Source: Alloalcanivorax dieselolei B5
GTDB taxonomy: Bacteria; Pseudomonadota; Gammaproteobacteria; Pseudomonadales; Alcanivoracaceae
Assembly: GCF_000300005.1 (NCBI RefSeq)
Contig: NC_018691.1
Coordinates: 868,001-932,000 of the forward strand
Length of the DNA: 64,000 bases
Direction of reading: 5' to 3'
Positions 1 to 8,563 of this stretch are shown here, piece by piece. The translations under genes were made by a program, and so were the position numbers. The stretch's first letter is position 1. Every line of letters starts with the position of its first letter. The notes beneath the pieces are model-generated. The model was not told the DNA's origin, searched no databases, and saw only the letters and a list, made by a program, of their open reading frames with translations.

Positions 1-2
1 GC

Positions 3-1070
3 TACTACGGTGGCTGCGAGCATGTGGACGTGGTGGAGCAATTGGCGATCGATCGCGCCTGCCAGCTGTTCGGCGCGGACTGGGCCAACGTGCAGCCGCA
101 CTCCGGCTCCCAGGCCAACGCCGCCGTCTACATGGCGGTGCTCAACCCTGGTGACACCGTGCTGGGCATGAGCCTGGACGCCGGCGGTCACCTCACCCAC
201 GGTGCCAAGCCGAACTTCTCCGGCAAGATGTACAACGCTATCCAGTACGGTCTGGACAACGACACCGGCCTGATCGACTACGACCAGGTGGAAGAACTGG
301 CCCGCGAGCACAAGCCGAAAATGATCGTCGCCGGCTTCTCCGCGTATTCCCAGGTGGTGGACTGGCAGCGTTTCCGCACCATCGCCGATGAAGTGGGCGC
401 GGTATTGATGGTGGACATGGCCCACGTGGCCGGTCTGGTCGCCGCCGGCGTCTACCCGAGCCCGGTGGGCATCGCCGACATCACCACCACCACCACCCAC
501 AAAACCCTGGGCGGTCCCCGTGGCGGCCTGATCATGGGCAAGGCCAACGAAGACCTGCAGAAGAAGATCAATTCCGCTGTCTTCCCCGGCGGCCAGGGCG
601 GTCCTCTGGAGCACGTGATCGCGGCCAAGGCGATCTGCTTCAAGGAAGCCATGGACGCGTCCTTCAAGAGCTACCAGCAAAACGTGGTCAAGAACGCCCA
701 GGCCATGGCCAAGGTGTTCATCGACCGTGGCTTCGATGTGGTCTCCAACGGCACTGAAAACCACCTGTTCCTGCTCAGCCTGATCAAGCAGGACATCACC
801 GGTAAGGATGCCGACGCCGCCCTCGGCCGCGCCCACATCACCGTCAACAAGAACGCCGTCCCCAACGACCCGCGTTCCCCGTTCGTCACCTCCGGCCTGC
901 GCATCGGCTCCCCCTCCATCACCCGCCGCGGCTTCAACGAGCAGGACGCCACCGAACTCGCCGGCTGGATCTGCGACATCCTGGAGAACATGGGCGACGA
1001 GAGCGTGATTGATGAAGTACGCGGCAAGGTCGCTGAGATCTGCGCGCGGTTGCCGGTCTATGAGCGCTAA
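3..1070 (+). CDS. glyA: Serine hydroxymethyltransferase, 5'-truncated by the window edge
   Basis: PLP enzyme that interconverts serine and glycine while charging tetrahydrofolate with a one-carbon unit in the cytosol. The open frame is already running at base 3 with [12 protein letters not shown], the conserved segment near residue 55 of GlyA, so roughly 55-60 N-terminal residues lie outside the window. The PLP-binding lysine is visible in [15 protein letters not shown] (Lys codon 501-503), followed by the [11 protein letters not shown] stretch. The C-terminus ends normally. glyA next to nrdR is a common gammaproteobacterial arrangement, but here a small extra gene separates them. Identity is secure; the start cannot be seen. 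Confidence 0.97.
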   Translation, partial: YYGGCEHVDVVEQLAIDRACQLFGADWANVQPHSGSQANAAVYMAVLNPGDTVLGMSLDAGGHLTHGAKPNFSGKMYNAIQYGLDNDTGLIDYDQVEELAREHKPKMIVAGFSAYSQVVDWQRFRTIADEVGAVLMVDMAHVAGLVAAGVYPSPVGIADITTTTTHKTLGGPRGGLIMGKANEDLQKKINSAVFPGGQGGPLEHVIAAKAICFKEAMDASFKSYQQNVVKNAQAMAKVFIDRGFDVVSNGTENHLFLLSLIKQDITGKDADAALGRAHITVNKNAVPNDPRSPFVTSGLRIGSPSITRRGFNEQDATELAGWICDILENMGDESVIDEVRGKVAEICARLPVYER

Positions 1071-1078
1071 ACGGCGAA

Positions 1079-1106
1079 TTGATAGTTGACAGTGGACAGT
1101 TGACAG
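1079..1106 (+). repeat. Left border repeat of the four-helix-bundle cassette
   Basis: Eight bases after the glyA stop lies a stretch built from TTGATAGTTGACAG followed by a second TGGACAGTTGACAG unit. The inverted counterpart is at 1510-1540. The pair brackets the small gene at 1131-1487. Confidence 0.7.
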
Positions 1107-1130
1107 CGAAAACAAAACGAGGCGTCAAGG

Positions 1131-1487
1131 ATGACGACAAAATTTGTGGCGCGGGAGAAATCCCGCGCTTTTGCATTGCGGGTGGTGAAGTGTTGCCGGT
1201 TGCTCCAGGAAGAGATGCGGGAATACGTATTGAGCAAGCAATTGCTTCGTAGCGGAACGGCGATTGGGGCACTGATTCGCGAAGCGGAGCAGGCTGAGAG
1301 TCGGGCGGATTTCGTTCATAAGCTGGCGATTGCACTGAAGGAAGCCAACGAAACGGAGTATTGGCTGGATTTATTGACTGAGTCTGGCTATTTAGATTTG
1401 CGGCACGGACGGTCTATGATGGCGGATACCAAAGAGTTATTAAGAATTCTGACAGCCATTATCAGAACCACCAAGGCTCGAGGATAA
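1131..1487 (+). CDS. Four-helix-bundle protein (S23 / 23S rRNA intervening-sequence family)
   Basis: 118 residues, almost entirely helical, with the family's typical features: an N-terminal KSRAFALRVVKCCRLL helix, an SGTAIGALIREAEQAESRADFVHKLAIALKEANETEYWLDLL core and a short C-terminal helix (ELLRILTAIIRTTK). These proteins were first noticed in intervening sequences of 23S rRNA genes and are related to the Avd accessory protein of diversity-generating retroelements. Their own function is not established, though some bind nucleic acid. It sits alone between glyA and nrdR and is bordered by short inverted repeats, which suggests insertion as a unit. No strong ribosome-binding site is visible; the ATG at 1131 gives the usual family length. 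Confidence 0.8.
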   Translation: MTTKFVAREKSRAFALRVVKCCRLLQEEMREYVLSKQLLRSGTAIGALIREAEQAESRADFVHKLAIALKEANETEYWLDLLTESGYLDLRHGRSMMADTKELLRILTAIIRTTKARG

Positions 1488-1509
1488 CGCGGGTTGCTGG
1501 TTTTTTAGC

Positions 1510-1540
1510 TATCAACTGTCAACTATCAACTGTCAACTGG
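1510..1540 (+). repeat. Right border repeat of the four-helix-bundle cassette
   Basis: Two tandem units of TATCAACTGTCAAC. The reverse complement contains TTGATAGTTGACAG, identical to the left border at 1079-1106. It ends 7 nt before the nrdR start codon, where a ribosome-binding site would be expected, and no obvious Shine-Dalgarno sequence remains there. Confidence 0.7.
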
Positions 1541-1547
1541 TCTTCCC

Positions 1548-2081
1548 ATGTACTGTCCTTTCTGCGGCGCGCAAGATACCAAGGTGATCGATTCGCGGCT
1601 GGTGGCCGATGGCGGCCAGGTGCGGCGTCGCCGTGAGTGTCTGAGCTGTAACGAGCGGTTCACCACCTTTGAAACCGCTGAGCTGGTGATGCCGCGGGTG
1701 ATCAAATCCGATGGCACTCGCGAGCCGTTCGATGAGAACAAGCTAAGGGCCGGCATGCAGCGGGCGCTGGAGAAGCGTCCGGTGAGCGTGGAGGACCTGG
1801 AAGCGGCCATCAGCCGCATCTGCCACCGGCTGCGGGCCACCGGCGAGCGGGAATTGCCGGCGCGGGAGCTGGGTGAGCGGGTAATGGAAGAGCTGCAGTT
1901 GCTGGATGATGTGGCCTATGTGCGCTTTGCCTCGGTCTACCGCAGCTTCCAGGACATTTCCGAATTCGCCGCCGAAGTGGACCGGCTGCGCAGCAAATCT
2001 GGTGGAAAGGAGGGCGGTGGAAAGGAGGCGGGCGGCAAGAAGGGCGGCGACGATGAAAAGGGTAAAAAGGGCGGCGCATGA
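1548..2081 (+). CDS. nrdR: Transcriptional repressor NrdR
   Basis: ATP/dATP-sensing repressor of ribonucleotide reductase operons. The N-terminal zinc ribbon is clear ([15 protein letters not shown], then [17 protein letters not shown], four cysteines), followed by the ATP-cone domain ([21 protein letters not shown] onward). The core ends near residue 148. About 29 further residues form a Gly/Lys-rich low-complexity tail ([20 protein letters not shown]...), making 177 residues against about 150-160 for most homologues. The ATG at 1548 gives the canonical MYCPFCG start. The stop overlaps the ribD start by 4 nt (ATGA), so the two are translationally coupled, and the tail's codons carry several AAGGAGG-like strings upstream of ribD. 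Confidence 0.96.
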   Translation: MYCPFCGAQDTKVIDSRLVADGGQVRRRRECLSCNERFTTFETAELVMPRVIKSDGTREPFDENKLRAGMQRALEKRPVSVEDLEAAISRICHRLRATGERELPARELGERVMEELQLLDDVAYVRFASVYRSFQDISEFAAEVDRLRSKSGGKEGGGKEAGGKKGGDDEKGKKGGA

Positions 2082-3193
2082 GCGATCCGGCTTTTGATCA
2101 GCATTGCATGATCCGAGCCCTGCAGTTGGCCCGACAAGGACTTTATACCACCGACCCCAACCCGCGCGTGGGCTGTGTACTGGCCAAGGGCGGGCAAATC
2201 ATCGCCGAGGGCTTCCACGCCCGTGCCGGTGAACCTCACGCCGAACGTCACGCCCTTACCACCGCCGGTGCCGAAGCGCGCGGCGCCACCGCCTATGTCA
2301 CCCTGGAACCCTGTTCCCACACTGGCCGCACCGGTCCCTGCGCCGACGCCTTGATCAAGGCTGGCGTGGCCCGGGTGGTGGCGGCCATGGAGGACCCGAA
2401 CCCGCAAGTGGCCGGCAATGGTTTTGGCAAGCTGCGTGCCGCCGGCATTCAGGTGGAGGTTGGTCTGCAAGAGAGTGAAGCCCGGGCGCTTAACCCCGGC
2501 TTTATCCGTCGCATGCGCGGTGAACGGCCCTGGGTGCGGATCAAGGTGGCCGCCAGTGTGGACGGCCGCACCGCCATGGCCAGCGGCGAATCCCAGTGGA
2601 TCACCGGCCCGCAGGCCCGCGAGGATGTGCAGCGGCTGCGCGCGCGCAGCTCGGCGGTGATCACCGGTATCGGCACGGTGCTGGCGGACCGGCCTTCCTA
2701 CACCGTGCGCGCGGATCAGTGGCGGCTGGGTGAGTACGGCTCCGATCAGGTACGCCAACCCTTGCGGGTGATCCTCGACCGGCGCCTGCGCACGCCGGTG
2801 GACGTGCCGGTGGTCACCACCGCCGGGCCCTGCCTGGTCGTCGGTGGGGAGGCCCATCCCGAACGGCAGCGTGCCCTGGAAGCGGCCGGCGCGGAAGTCA
2901 TGCACCTGCCCAGCTCCGGCTCCGGCGTGGACCTGAAAGCGCTGCTGGCGGACCTGAGCAGGCGGGAATGCAACGAAATCCTGGTGGAATGCGGCGCCAC
3001 CCTGGCCGGGGCCTTCGTCCGCGAAGCGCTGTTCGACGAATTGATTGTCTACATGGCACCGGCGCTGCTCGGCACCGACGCCCGTGGCCTGCTCTCCTTG
3101 CCGCTGGTACGCATGGCGGAAAAAGTATCCCTGCGCTGGGCGGATGTGCGGCAACTGGGCAACGATCTGCGGCTGACGCTGGTGCCAGAATAG
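2078..3193 (+). CDS. ribD: Bifunctional riboflavin deaminase/reductase RibD
   Basis: Catalyses two successive steps of riboflavin synthesis: deamination of the pyrimidinone 5'-phosphate, then NADPH-dependent reduction of the ribose. Residues 1-145 form the zinc cytidine-deaminase-like domain, with HAERHAL supplying His and Glu and [16 protein letters not shown] the two zinc cysteines. Residues from about 150 form the reductase domain ([23 protein letters not shown], then [15 protein letters not shown]). The length of 371 residues is normal. It starts inside the nrdR stop. In related genomes ribE follows immediately, whereas here ribE is almost 49 kb downstream. A perfect 25-bp inverted repeat follows the stop. 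Confidence 0.97.
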   Translation: MSDPAFDQHCMIRALQLARQGLYTTDPNPRVGCVLAKGGQIIAEGFHARAGEPHAERHALTTAGAEARGATAYVTLEPCSHTGRTGPCADALIKAGVARVVAAMEDPNPQVAGNGFGKLRAAGIQVEVGLQESEARALNPGFIRRMRGERPWVRIKVAASVDGRTAMASGESQWITGPQAREDVQRLRARSSAVITGIGTVLADRPSYTVRADQWRLGEYGSDQVRQPLRVILDRRLRTPVDVPVVTTAGPCLVVGGEAHPERQRALEAAGAEVMHLPSSGSGVDLKALLADLSRRECNEILVECGATLAGAFVREALFDELIVYMAPALLGTDARGLLSLPLVRMAEKVSLRWADVRQLGNDLRLTLVPE

Positions 3194-3215
3194 TAAGATC
3201 ATAGCGGTCCGTGGA

Positions 3216-3283
3216 ATTCGCTGCCCAGGCAGCTTCCCACAAGGGGGATGAAACCGCTGTGGGAAGCTGCCTGGGCAGCGAAT
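3216..3283. repeat. REP/BIME-like palindrome 1
   Basis: Perfect 25-bp inverted repeat with arms at 3216-3240 and 3259-3283 and an 18-nt loop. The arms read from ATTCGCTGCCCAGG to GCTTCCCAC and back. The same GTGGGAGC...GCGAAT design recurs at 8441, 30883 and 56433, as expected for intergenic REP elements mobilised by a RAYT-type transposase encoded elsewhere. It lies 22 bp after ribD and may also act as a transcript-ending hairpin. Confidence 0.8.
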
Positions 3284-3355
3284 AGTCTGTCCCGGTATTC
3301 GACGCTATCCTCTAAAAGAAAAGTGAAGAATCAGAGCCAAAGAGCAGATTGATGT

Positions 3356-3544
3356 ATGCATTATCGCCACGGCATCCCTCTCTGGAAAGACAACCGCAGC
3401 GAAGGCGACTCCCTTTATTTCCTCGATCCCGACGGCCATAAGCTGGAGTTTCATTGCAGTGATCTGGCCTCCCGTTTGAGCACGTTGAGAGAAAAGCCCT
3501 ATCCGGGTATGCGCTGGCTCCAGGAAGGTCCTGAAGGCAACTGA
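3356..3544 (+). pseudogene. Remnant of a FosA-like glyoxalase-fold protein (C-terminal half only)
   Basis: About 60 residues reading [31 protein letters not shown] and [14 protein letters not shown], which matches the C-terminal half of FosA-family glutathione transferases, including the metal-ligand Glu in KLEFH. The N-terminal half, with the first metal His, is absent and the upstream sequence has no related frame. The codon at 3356 is an internal position rather than a true start. I read this as a truncated, non-functional remnant, consistent with a rearrangement junction just after ribD. Confidence 0.65.
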
Positions 3545-3659
3545 TCCTGAGTTCGCCAAGGCATGAAACGGGCGGACTGCTCCGGACGCCATGGCGATTG
3601 TCGAATCCCGGCTTTTCCGTTCGACCACAAGGTAACTGTGATCCGAACGGGAGCCGAAC

Positions 3660-4319
3660 ATGCCGCTGACCCTCTATGCCCATCCTTTCTCGTCCTACTG
3701 TCAGAAGGCGCTGATCGCCTTCTACGAGAACGACATCCCCTTTGAGTTGCGCATGTTGTCGCCGGAGCATGAAGCCAATCAGGCGGCGTTCGCTGAGCTG
3801 TGGCCGATCAAGCGGTTTCCGCTGCTGGTGGAGGGGGATCGTCCGGTGCCGGAGGCGACGGTGATCATCGAATATCTGCAAGTCTATTATCCCGGCCCGG
3901 TCTCACTGATTCCGGCGTCGCCGGATGTGGCCCTGGAAGTGCGTTTCCTGGACCGGTTCTTCGACAACTACGTGAGTGCACCGCAGATGCGGATTGTGTT
4001 CGATGCCCTGCGCGTGCCGGGTGACCGGGATCCTCACGGCGTTACCCTGGCCCGGCAGCAACTGGATATCGCCTATCAATGGCTGGAAGACAACCTCGGA
4101 GATGGCCCTTGGGCCATGGGCGATGCCTTCACCCTGGCGGATTGTGCCGCCGCCCCGTCACTGTTCTATGCGGACTGGACCCACCCGATGGACGGCCGCT
4201 TTCCTCGGGTGGCCGCCTACCGGCAGCGCCTGCTGGCGCGGCCCGCTTTTACCCGCGCGGTGGAAGAGGCCCGGCCGTATCGGCCTCTGTTTCCCTTGGG
4301 CGCGCCGGATCGGGACTGA
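3660..4319 (+). CDS. Glutathione S-transferase family protein
   Basis: 219 residues with a thioredoxin-fold N-terminal domain (LTLYAHPFSSYCQKALIAFYENDIPFELRML, then the PLLVEGDRPVPEATVIIEYL glutathione-binding region with the cis-Pro and the EAT/ES motif) and an all-helical C-terminal domain with the hydrophobic-staple segment FTLADCAAAPSLFYAD. The tail RPYRPLFPLGAPD resembles a subgroup common in environmental proteobacteria. Substrate unknown; cytosolic detoxification or thiol-disulfide chemistry is likely. The start follows GGGAGCCGAACATG. It stands alone, 116 nt after the FosA remnant. Confidence 0.88.
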   Translation: MPLTLYAHPFSSYCQKALIAFYENDIPFELRMLSPEHEANQAAFAELWPIKRFPLLVEGDRPVPEATVIIEYLQVYYPGPVSLIPASPDVALEVRFLDRFFDNYVSAPQMRIVFDALRVPGDRDPHGVTLARQQLDIAYQWLEDNLGDGPWAMGDAFTLADCAAAPSLFYADWTHPMDGRFPRVAAYRQRLLARPAFTRAVEEARPYRPLFPLGAPDRD

Positions 4320-4636
4320 ACGGACGCCAGATCAAACTGCGACGCTCCGGTTAAGCCTCTCTATCCACCCTGATCAATACCATTGCGCCGGTCCGGATAA
4401 CCGACCGGTGCTGTGCCGTGCGTGAAAAGTCACCGTGGGCGGTGGTAATGATGATACCGCCAAAGAGTCCGTAGTTTGCTTCTTTTTTGTTGGAGTTGTT
4501 GTATCGGATTGAGAGGTGGATGAGGCCTGAGTGTTCATGTCGAGAGCCCGTTTTTTTGTGGTTTATAAGTTATAACACCATGATTTATAAGAATAAAAAT
4601 AATGGATAGCAAAATAATTGAGATTGCCTGAAAAAC

Positions 4637-4682
4637 ATGACACACAAACTGATTATTGACATAAATTTATGTGTCATATAAT
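4637..4682 (+). promoter_or_regulatory. paaA promoter with two inverted TGTGTCAT sites (candidate PaaX operator)
   Basis: The upstream stretch 4320-4636 holds no gene; its last 90 bases are AT-rich. A -35 TTGACA at 4656-4661 and a -10 TATAAT at 4677-4682 are separated by 15 nt. TGTGTCAT at 4670-4677 lies between them and its inverted copy ATGACACA is at 4637-4644. ACATAAATTTATGT at 4659-4672 is itself palindromic. The same octamer occurs at the livK and paaG promoters. PaaX is the natural candidate repressor, but this is inference from position. Confidence 0.6.
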
Positions 4683-4731
4683 ACTGCATCCATGGGTGGC
4701 ATCACCGCCACGACGGAGCAGGGAGAACCTC

Positions 4732-5727
4732 ATGTACGCACAACAGGTGGATACCGGCGCCAAGCGCCTGAAAAGCCTGGAGGAGATGAGCCCGGAAGAG
4801 CGGCACTTCCAGGAGAAGGTGGATGCGGAAGTGCGCATCGAGCCGAAGAACTGGATGCCCGAAGGCTACCGCAAGACGCTGATCCGGCAGATCTCGCAGC
4901 ACGCCCATTCCGAGATCGTCGGCATGCTGCCGGAAGGCAACTGGCTGACCCGGGCGCCGACCTTGAAGCGCAAATTGCAGTTGATGGCGAAGATCCAGGA
5001 CGAGGCCGGCCACGGTCTGTACCTGTACAGCGCCATGGAGACCCTCGGCGCCGACCGTGACGAGGAAATCGAAAAGCTGCACCGTGGCGAGGTGAAGTTC
5101 TCCTCCATCTTCACCTATCCGACGCTGACCTGGGCTGACATGGGCGCCATCGGCTGGCTGGTGGACGGCGCCGCCATCGTCAACCAGGTGCCGCTGCAAC
5201 GTTGCTCCTACGGACCCTATGCCCGCGCCATGATCCGCGTGTGCAAGGAAGAGAGTTTCCACCAGCGCCAGGGCTACGAAATCCTGCTGACCATGATGCG
5301 CGAGGGCACCGACGAGCAGAAAGCCATGGTCCAGGACGCCATCAACCGTTTCTGGTGGCCGTCGCTGATGATGTTCGGTCCCTCCGACGCCAACTCGCCG
5401 AACTCCGCCCAATCCATGGCCTGGAAAATCAAACGCCACGGCAATGACGAACTGCGTCAGCGCTTCCTTGACCAGACCGTGCCACAACTGGAATTCCTCG
5501 GCTGCACCGCGCCGGACCCGGATCTGAAATGGAACGAGGAAACCGGCCACTACGACTTCGGCGAAATCCAGTGGCAGGAATTCTTCGACGTACTCAAGGG
5601 CCACAGCCCATGCGGTGTCGAGCGCATTCAACAGCGCAAAAGCGCCATCGACGAAGGCCAGTGGGTGCGCGACGCCGCCGTGGCTTATGCCCGGAAGCAG
5701 AAACAGAAAGCGAAAAGCGCCGCCTGA
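4732..5727 (+). CDS. paaA: Phenylacetyl-CoA 1,2-epoxidase subunit A (catalytic)
   Basis: Ferritin-like di-iron oxygenase subunit that epoxidises the ring of phenylacetyl-CoA. Di-iron ligands are recognisable in KIQDEAGHG (ExxH) and [12 protein letters not shown] (ExxH). The C-terminal part, with [11 protein letters not shown] and [13 protein letters not shown], is typical of PaaA. I chose the ATG at 4732 (MYAQQVDTG), preceded by GGGAG, rather than an in-frame ATG at 4669 that lies within the promoter. This gives 331 residues, the usual length. First gene of paaABCDE; the next gene starts 25 nt downstream. Confidence 0.97.
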   Translation: MYAQQVDTGAKRLKSLEEMSPEERHFQEKVDAEVRIEPKNWMPEGYRKTLIRQISQHAHSEIVGMLPEGNWLTRAPTLKRKLQLMAKIQDEAGHGLYLYSAMETLGADRDEEIEKLHRGEVKFSSIFTYPTLTWADMGAIGWLVDGAAIVNQVPLQRCSYGPYARAMIRVCKEESFHQRQGYEILLTMMREGTDEQKAMVQDAINRFWWPSLMMFGPSDANSPNSAQSMAWKIKRHGNDELRQRFLDQTVPQLEFLGCTAPDPDLKWNEETGHYDFGEIQWQEFFDVLKGHSPCGVERIQQRKSAIDEGQWVRDAAVAYARKQKQKAKSAA

Positions 5728-5752
5728 ACTGAATCAACCCATCGAGACGAAC

Positions 5753-6034
5753 ATGGCTGACTGGACCCTCTACGAAGTTTTCGTGCGCAGCAAGCACGGC
5801 CTCAATCACAAACACGTAGGCAGCGTGCACGCCGCTGACGCCCAAATGGCGTTGGAAAATGCTCGTGAGCTGTACACCCGCCGAAGTGAAGGCGTGAGCC
5901 TCTGGGTGGTACCCGCCGAGCAGATCACCGCCAGCGCCGGCGACGAGAAAGAGCCCTTCTTCGACCCGGCCGACGACAAGGTCTACCGCCACGCCAGCTT
6001 CTACAAGCTGCCCCCGGAAGTGGATCAGATGTGA
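5753..6034 (+). CDS. paaB: Phenylacetyl-CoA 1,2-epoxidase subunit B
   Basis: Small structural subunit that bridges PaaAC heterodimers in the epoxidase complex. 93 residues beginning MADWTLYEVFVRSKHGLNHKHVGSVHA, the conserved PaaB opening, and ending SFYKLPPEVDQM. The ATG at 5753 was chosen over an in-frame start inside paaA because the family always begins at this point. It lies between paaA and paaC; the paaC start follows within 12 nt. Confidence 0.96.
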   Translation: MADWTLYEVFVRSKHGLNHKHVGSVHAADAQMALENARELYTRRSEGVSLWVVPAEQITASAGDEKEPFFDPADDKVYRHASFYKLPPEVDQM

Positions 6035-6045
6035 GGAGCGCGACC

Positions 6046-6816
6046 ATGACAAAGGCTTTCTCAGACACCCGGAACGCGCTGGCCGAATACCTGCTGCGCC
6101 TGGCCGACACCAACATGGTATTGGCCCAGCGCCTGTGCGAATGGTGCGGCAACGCCCCGGCGCTGGAAGAAGAAGTGGCGATGATGAATGTGGGCCTGGA
6201 CCTGCTCGGTCAGGCGCGCAACTGGTATGACTACGCCGCCGAACTGCTCGACGACGGTCGCGATGCCGATCATCTGGCCTTCCGCCGCAATGAACGGGAA
6301 TACCGCAATCTGCTGATCGCGGAGCAACCGCGCGGTGATTACGCCGTCACCACCGCCAAGCAATTCCTGTTCGACGTTTGGCACCACCAGGTGCTCACCC
6401 GACTCACCGAATCCAGTGACGAGCGCATCGCCGCCGTCGCCGCCAAGGCCCTCAAGGAAGCCACCTACCACCGCCGCCGCTCCACCGAATGGATGCTGCG
6501 CCTGGGGCAGGGCACCGAGGAAAGCCATCGCCGTCTCACTGATGCGGTGCAAAACCTTTGGCGCTTCACCTACGAACTCACCGACACCGACGTCCTTGAA
6601 GACCAGCTCGCTGAAGCGGGCATCGGCGCCGGCAACGTGGGCGATGCTTGGCGCACTGAGGTGGCTCGGGTATTCAGCGAAGCCGGCCTGGAGCAGCCGG
6701 AACCGGCGCGCCATTTCTACATGGATGGCAAGAACGGCAAGCACACCGAGCACCTTGGCTTTTTGCTGGCCGAGATGCAGTACCTGCAACGAGCGTACCC
6801 CGATGCAACCTGGTGA
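6046..6816 (+). CDS. paaC: Phenylacetyl-CoA 1,2-epoxidase subunit C
   Basis: 256-residue structural partner of PaaA with the same ferritin-like fold but degenerate metal ligands. Family features include YLLRLADTNMVLAQRLCEWCG, NVGLDLLGQARNWYDYAAEL and KEATYHRRRSTEWMLRLGQGTEESHRRL. The start at 6046 (MTKAFSD) follows a GAGGAG site at 6033-6038. Its 3' end overlaps paaD by 14 nt, a tight coupling often seen in paa operons. Confidence 0.96.
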   Translation: MTKAFSDTRNALAEYLLRLADTNMVLAQRLCEWCGNAPALEEEVAMMNVGLDLLGQARNWYDYAAELLDDGRDADHLAFRRNEREYRNLLIAEQPRGDYAVTTAKQFLFDVWHHQVLTRLTESSDERIAAVAAKALKEATYHRRRSTEWMLRLGQGTEESHRRLTDAVQNLWRFTYELTDTDVLEDQLAEAGIGAGNVGDAWRTEVARVFSEAGLEQPEPARHFYMDGKNGKHTEHLGFLLAEMQYLQRAYPDATW

Positions 6817-7342
6817 ACTGATCTATCGTGAGTGGGCCACCTTCACCGGAACGCCTCTGGGTGAAGCGGATCTCGCGCGCGCATGGGACTGCCTGGCCGA
6901 AGTGATGGACCCGGAGGTGCCGGTGGTCAGCGTCGTCGATCTCGGCATGATTCGCGCGGTGGCGTGGCAAGAAGGCCACTTGCACGTGCAAGTCTCGCCC
7001 ACCTACTCCGGCTGCCCGGCCACCGAGGTGATCGAGCGCGATGTCAGAGACGCGCTGGAGCACTTTGGTTTTCACAAGCCGCGCATCGAGCGAGTGCTGG
7101 CGCCGGCCTGGACCACGGACTGGATTACTGACCAGGGCCGTGCGGCGCTCAAGGCCTATGGCATCGCGCCTCCGCCGAAAGGGCAGGGCCGGGATACGCT
7201 GCGGGACCCGGGGCCGGCGGCCTGTCCGCATTGCGGCGGCACCCACACCGAACAACTCAGCGAATTCGGCTCCACCGCGTGCAAGGCGCTTTATCGTTGC
7301 CGCGATTGCCTGGAACCGTTCGACTACTTCAAGTGCCTTTAA
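6803..7342 (+). CDS. paaD: PaaD, DUF59/MIP18-type iron-sulfur assembly factor of the epoxidase
   Basis: 179 residues. The DUF59-type domain spans about residues 15-100 (AWDCLAEVMDPEVPVVSVVDLGMIRAV, then YSGCPATEVIERDV with the conserved reactive Cys). A C-terminal zinc ribbon follows: CPHCGGTHTEQLSEFGSTAC and CRDCLEPFDYFKC. PaaD is required for maturation of the Fe-S reductase PaaE. The start MQPGELIYREW at 6803 lies within the end of paaC. Confidence 0.95.
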   Translation: MQPGELIYREWATFTGTPLGEADLARAWDCLAEVMDPEVPVVSVVDLGMIRAVAWQEGHLHVQVSPTYSGCPATEVIERDVRDALEHFGFHKPRIERVLAPAWTTDWITDQGRAALKAYGIAPPPKGQGRDTLRDPGPAACPHCGGTHTEQLSEFGSTACKALYRCRDCLEPFDYFKCL

Positions 7343-7359
7343 AAAGAAGAGCGCCTGAC

Positions 7360-8436
7360 ATGAACCAATTTCATTCATTAAAAATCCGCGAAGTGCGACC
7401 GGAAACCCGGGAGGCGGTGTCCATCGCCTTCGATGTTCCGCCGGAACTGGCCGGTGCTTTCCATTTCACCCAGGGCCAGCATCTGATCGTCCGTACCCAT
7501 ATGGACGGCGAGGAAGTGCGTCGTTCTTACTCGATCTGCACCGGCGTCAACGACAGAGACCTGCGTGTGGCGGTGAAAAAAGTACCCGGCGGCCGTTTCT
7601 CCGGCTTTGCCAACGGCGAGCTCAAGGAAGGCGACACTCTGGAAGTCATGCCGCCCAGTGGTCACTTCTACATCGATCTGGACCCGGCGCGGGAAGCCGA
7701 GTACCTGGCGGTGGCCGCCGGCAGCGGCATCACGCCGATTCTGTCGATCATCAAATCCACCCTGGAAACTGAACCGAAAAGCCGCTTCACGCTGCTTTAT
7801 GGCAATCGCTCCAGTAACTCGACCCTGTTCCGGGAAGCGCTCAGCGACCTGAAAAACGCCTGGCTCGGGCGCCTGAACATCATCTATCTGTTCAGCCGCG
7901 AGCAACAGGACGTGGACCTCTACAACGGCCGTCTCGACGCGGATAAGTGCGACGCCATCTTCTCCCGCTGGCTTGACACCCCGAACCTGCACGCTGCCTT
8001 TCTCTGCGGCCCGCAATCCATGACCGAAACTGTGCGTGACCGCCTTGTCGCCAATGGTTTGGAAAAAAGCCGGGTGCATTTCGAATTGTTCGGCGTGGAA
8101 GGGCAGACGCAACGTCCGCATCGGCGTCCGGAGGAGGTTTCCGCGCACGAGGCCAGGACGGAAGTCACCATCATCGCCGACGGCCGCGAAGTGCGCGTTG
8201 AATTGCCCCGTGACTCCAAGAACATCCTTGATGCCGCCAACGAGCAGGGCGCGGACCTGCCGTTCTCCTGCAAGGCCGGCGTCTGCTCCACCTGCCGTTG
8301 CAAGGTGGTGCAAGGCGAAGTGGAAATGGACAACAACTTTGCTCTGGAGGACTACGAAGTCGCCGCCGGCTACGTGCTCTCCTGCCAGAGCTACCCGATC
8401 ACCGACAAGGTCGTCCTCGACTTCGATCAGCCGTAA
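7360..8436 (+). CDS. paaE: Phenylacetyl-CoA 1,2-epoxidase reductase subunit
   Basis: 358-residue flavoprotein feeding electrons from NADPH to PaaA. Residues 1-110 form the FAD-binding barrel (RRSYSICTG motif), residues 110-240 the nucleotide-binding domain (AAGSGITPILSII, FLCGPQSM) and residues 260-358 a plant-type 2Fe-2S ferredoxin domain (CKAGVCSTCRCKV plus VLSCQS, four cysteines). The start at 7360 (MNQFHSLKI) follows AAAAAGAAGAG. Last gene of the contiguous paaABCDE set; a REP-like hairpin and then paaZ follow. Confidence 0.97.
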   Translation: MNQFHSLKIREVRPETREAVSIAFDVPPELAGAFHFTQGQHLIVRTHMDGEEVRRSYSICTGVNDRDLRVAVKKVPGGRFSGFANGELKEGDTLEVMPPSGHFYIDLDPAREAEYLAVAAGSGITPILSIIKSTLETEPKSRFTLLYGNRSSNSTLFREALSDLKNAWLGRLNIIYLFSREQQDVDLYNGRLDADKCDAIFSRWLDTPNLHAAFLCGPQSMTETVRDRLVANGLEKSRVHFELFGVEGQTQRPHRRPEEVSAHEARTEVTIIADGREVRVELPRDSKNILDAANEQGADLPFSCKAGVCSTCRCKVVQGEVEMDNNFALEDYEVAAGYVLSCQSYPITDKVVLDFDQP

Positions 8437-8440
8437 GGCA

Positions 8441-8512
8441 TCGCTGGCCGGAGCCTGCTCCCACAAGAGAGCCAAGGAATCCTGTTTTTGTGGGAGCGGG
8501 TCTTGCCAGCGA
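8441..8512. repeat. REP/BIME-like palindrome 2
   Basis: Imperfect inverted repeat with arms at 8441-8465 (TCGCTGGCC...GCTCCCACA) and 8489-8512 (TGTGGGAGC...GCCAGCGA). Same design as the elements at 3216, 30883 and 56433. It lies between paaE and paaZ and may separate their transcripts or stabilise the 3' end. Confidence 0.75.
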
Positions 8513-8563
8513 ATGAGCGGCCGAGGCCGCGAACATCCAACCGATTAAAACAGGAGCCACGCC

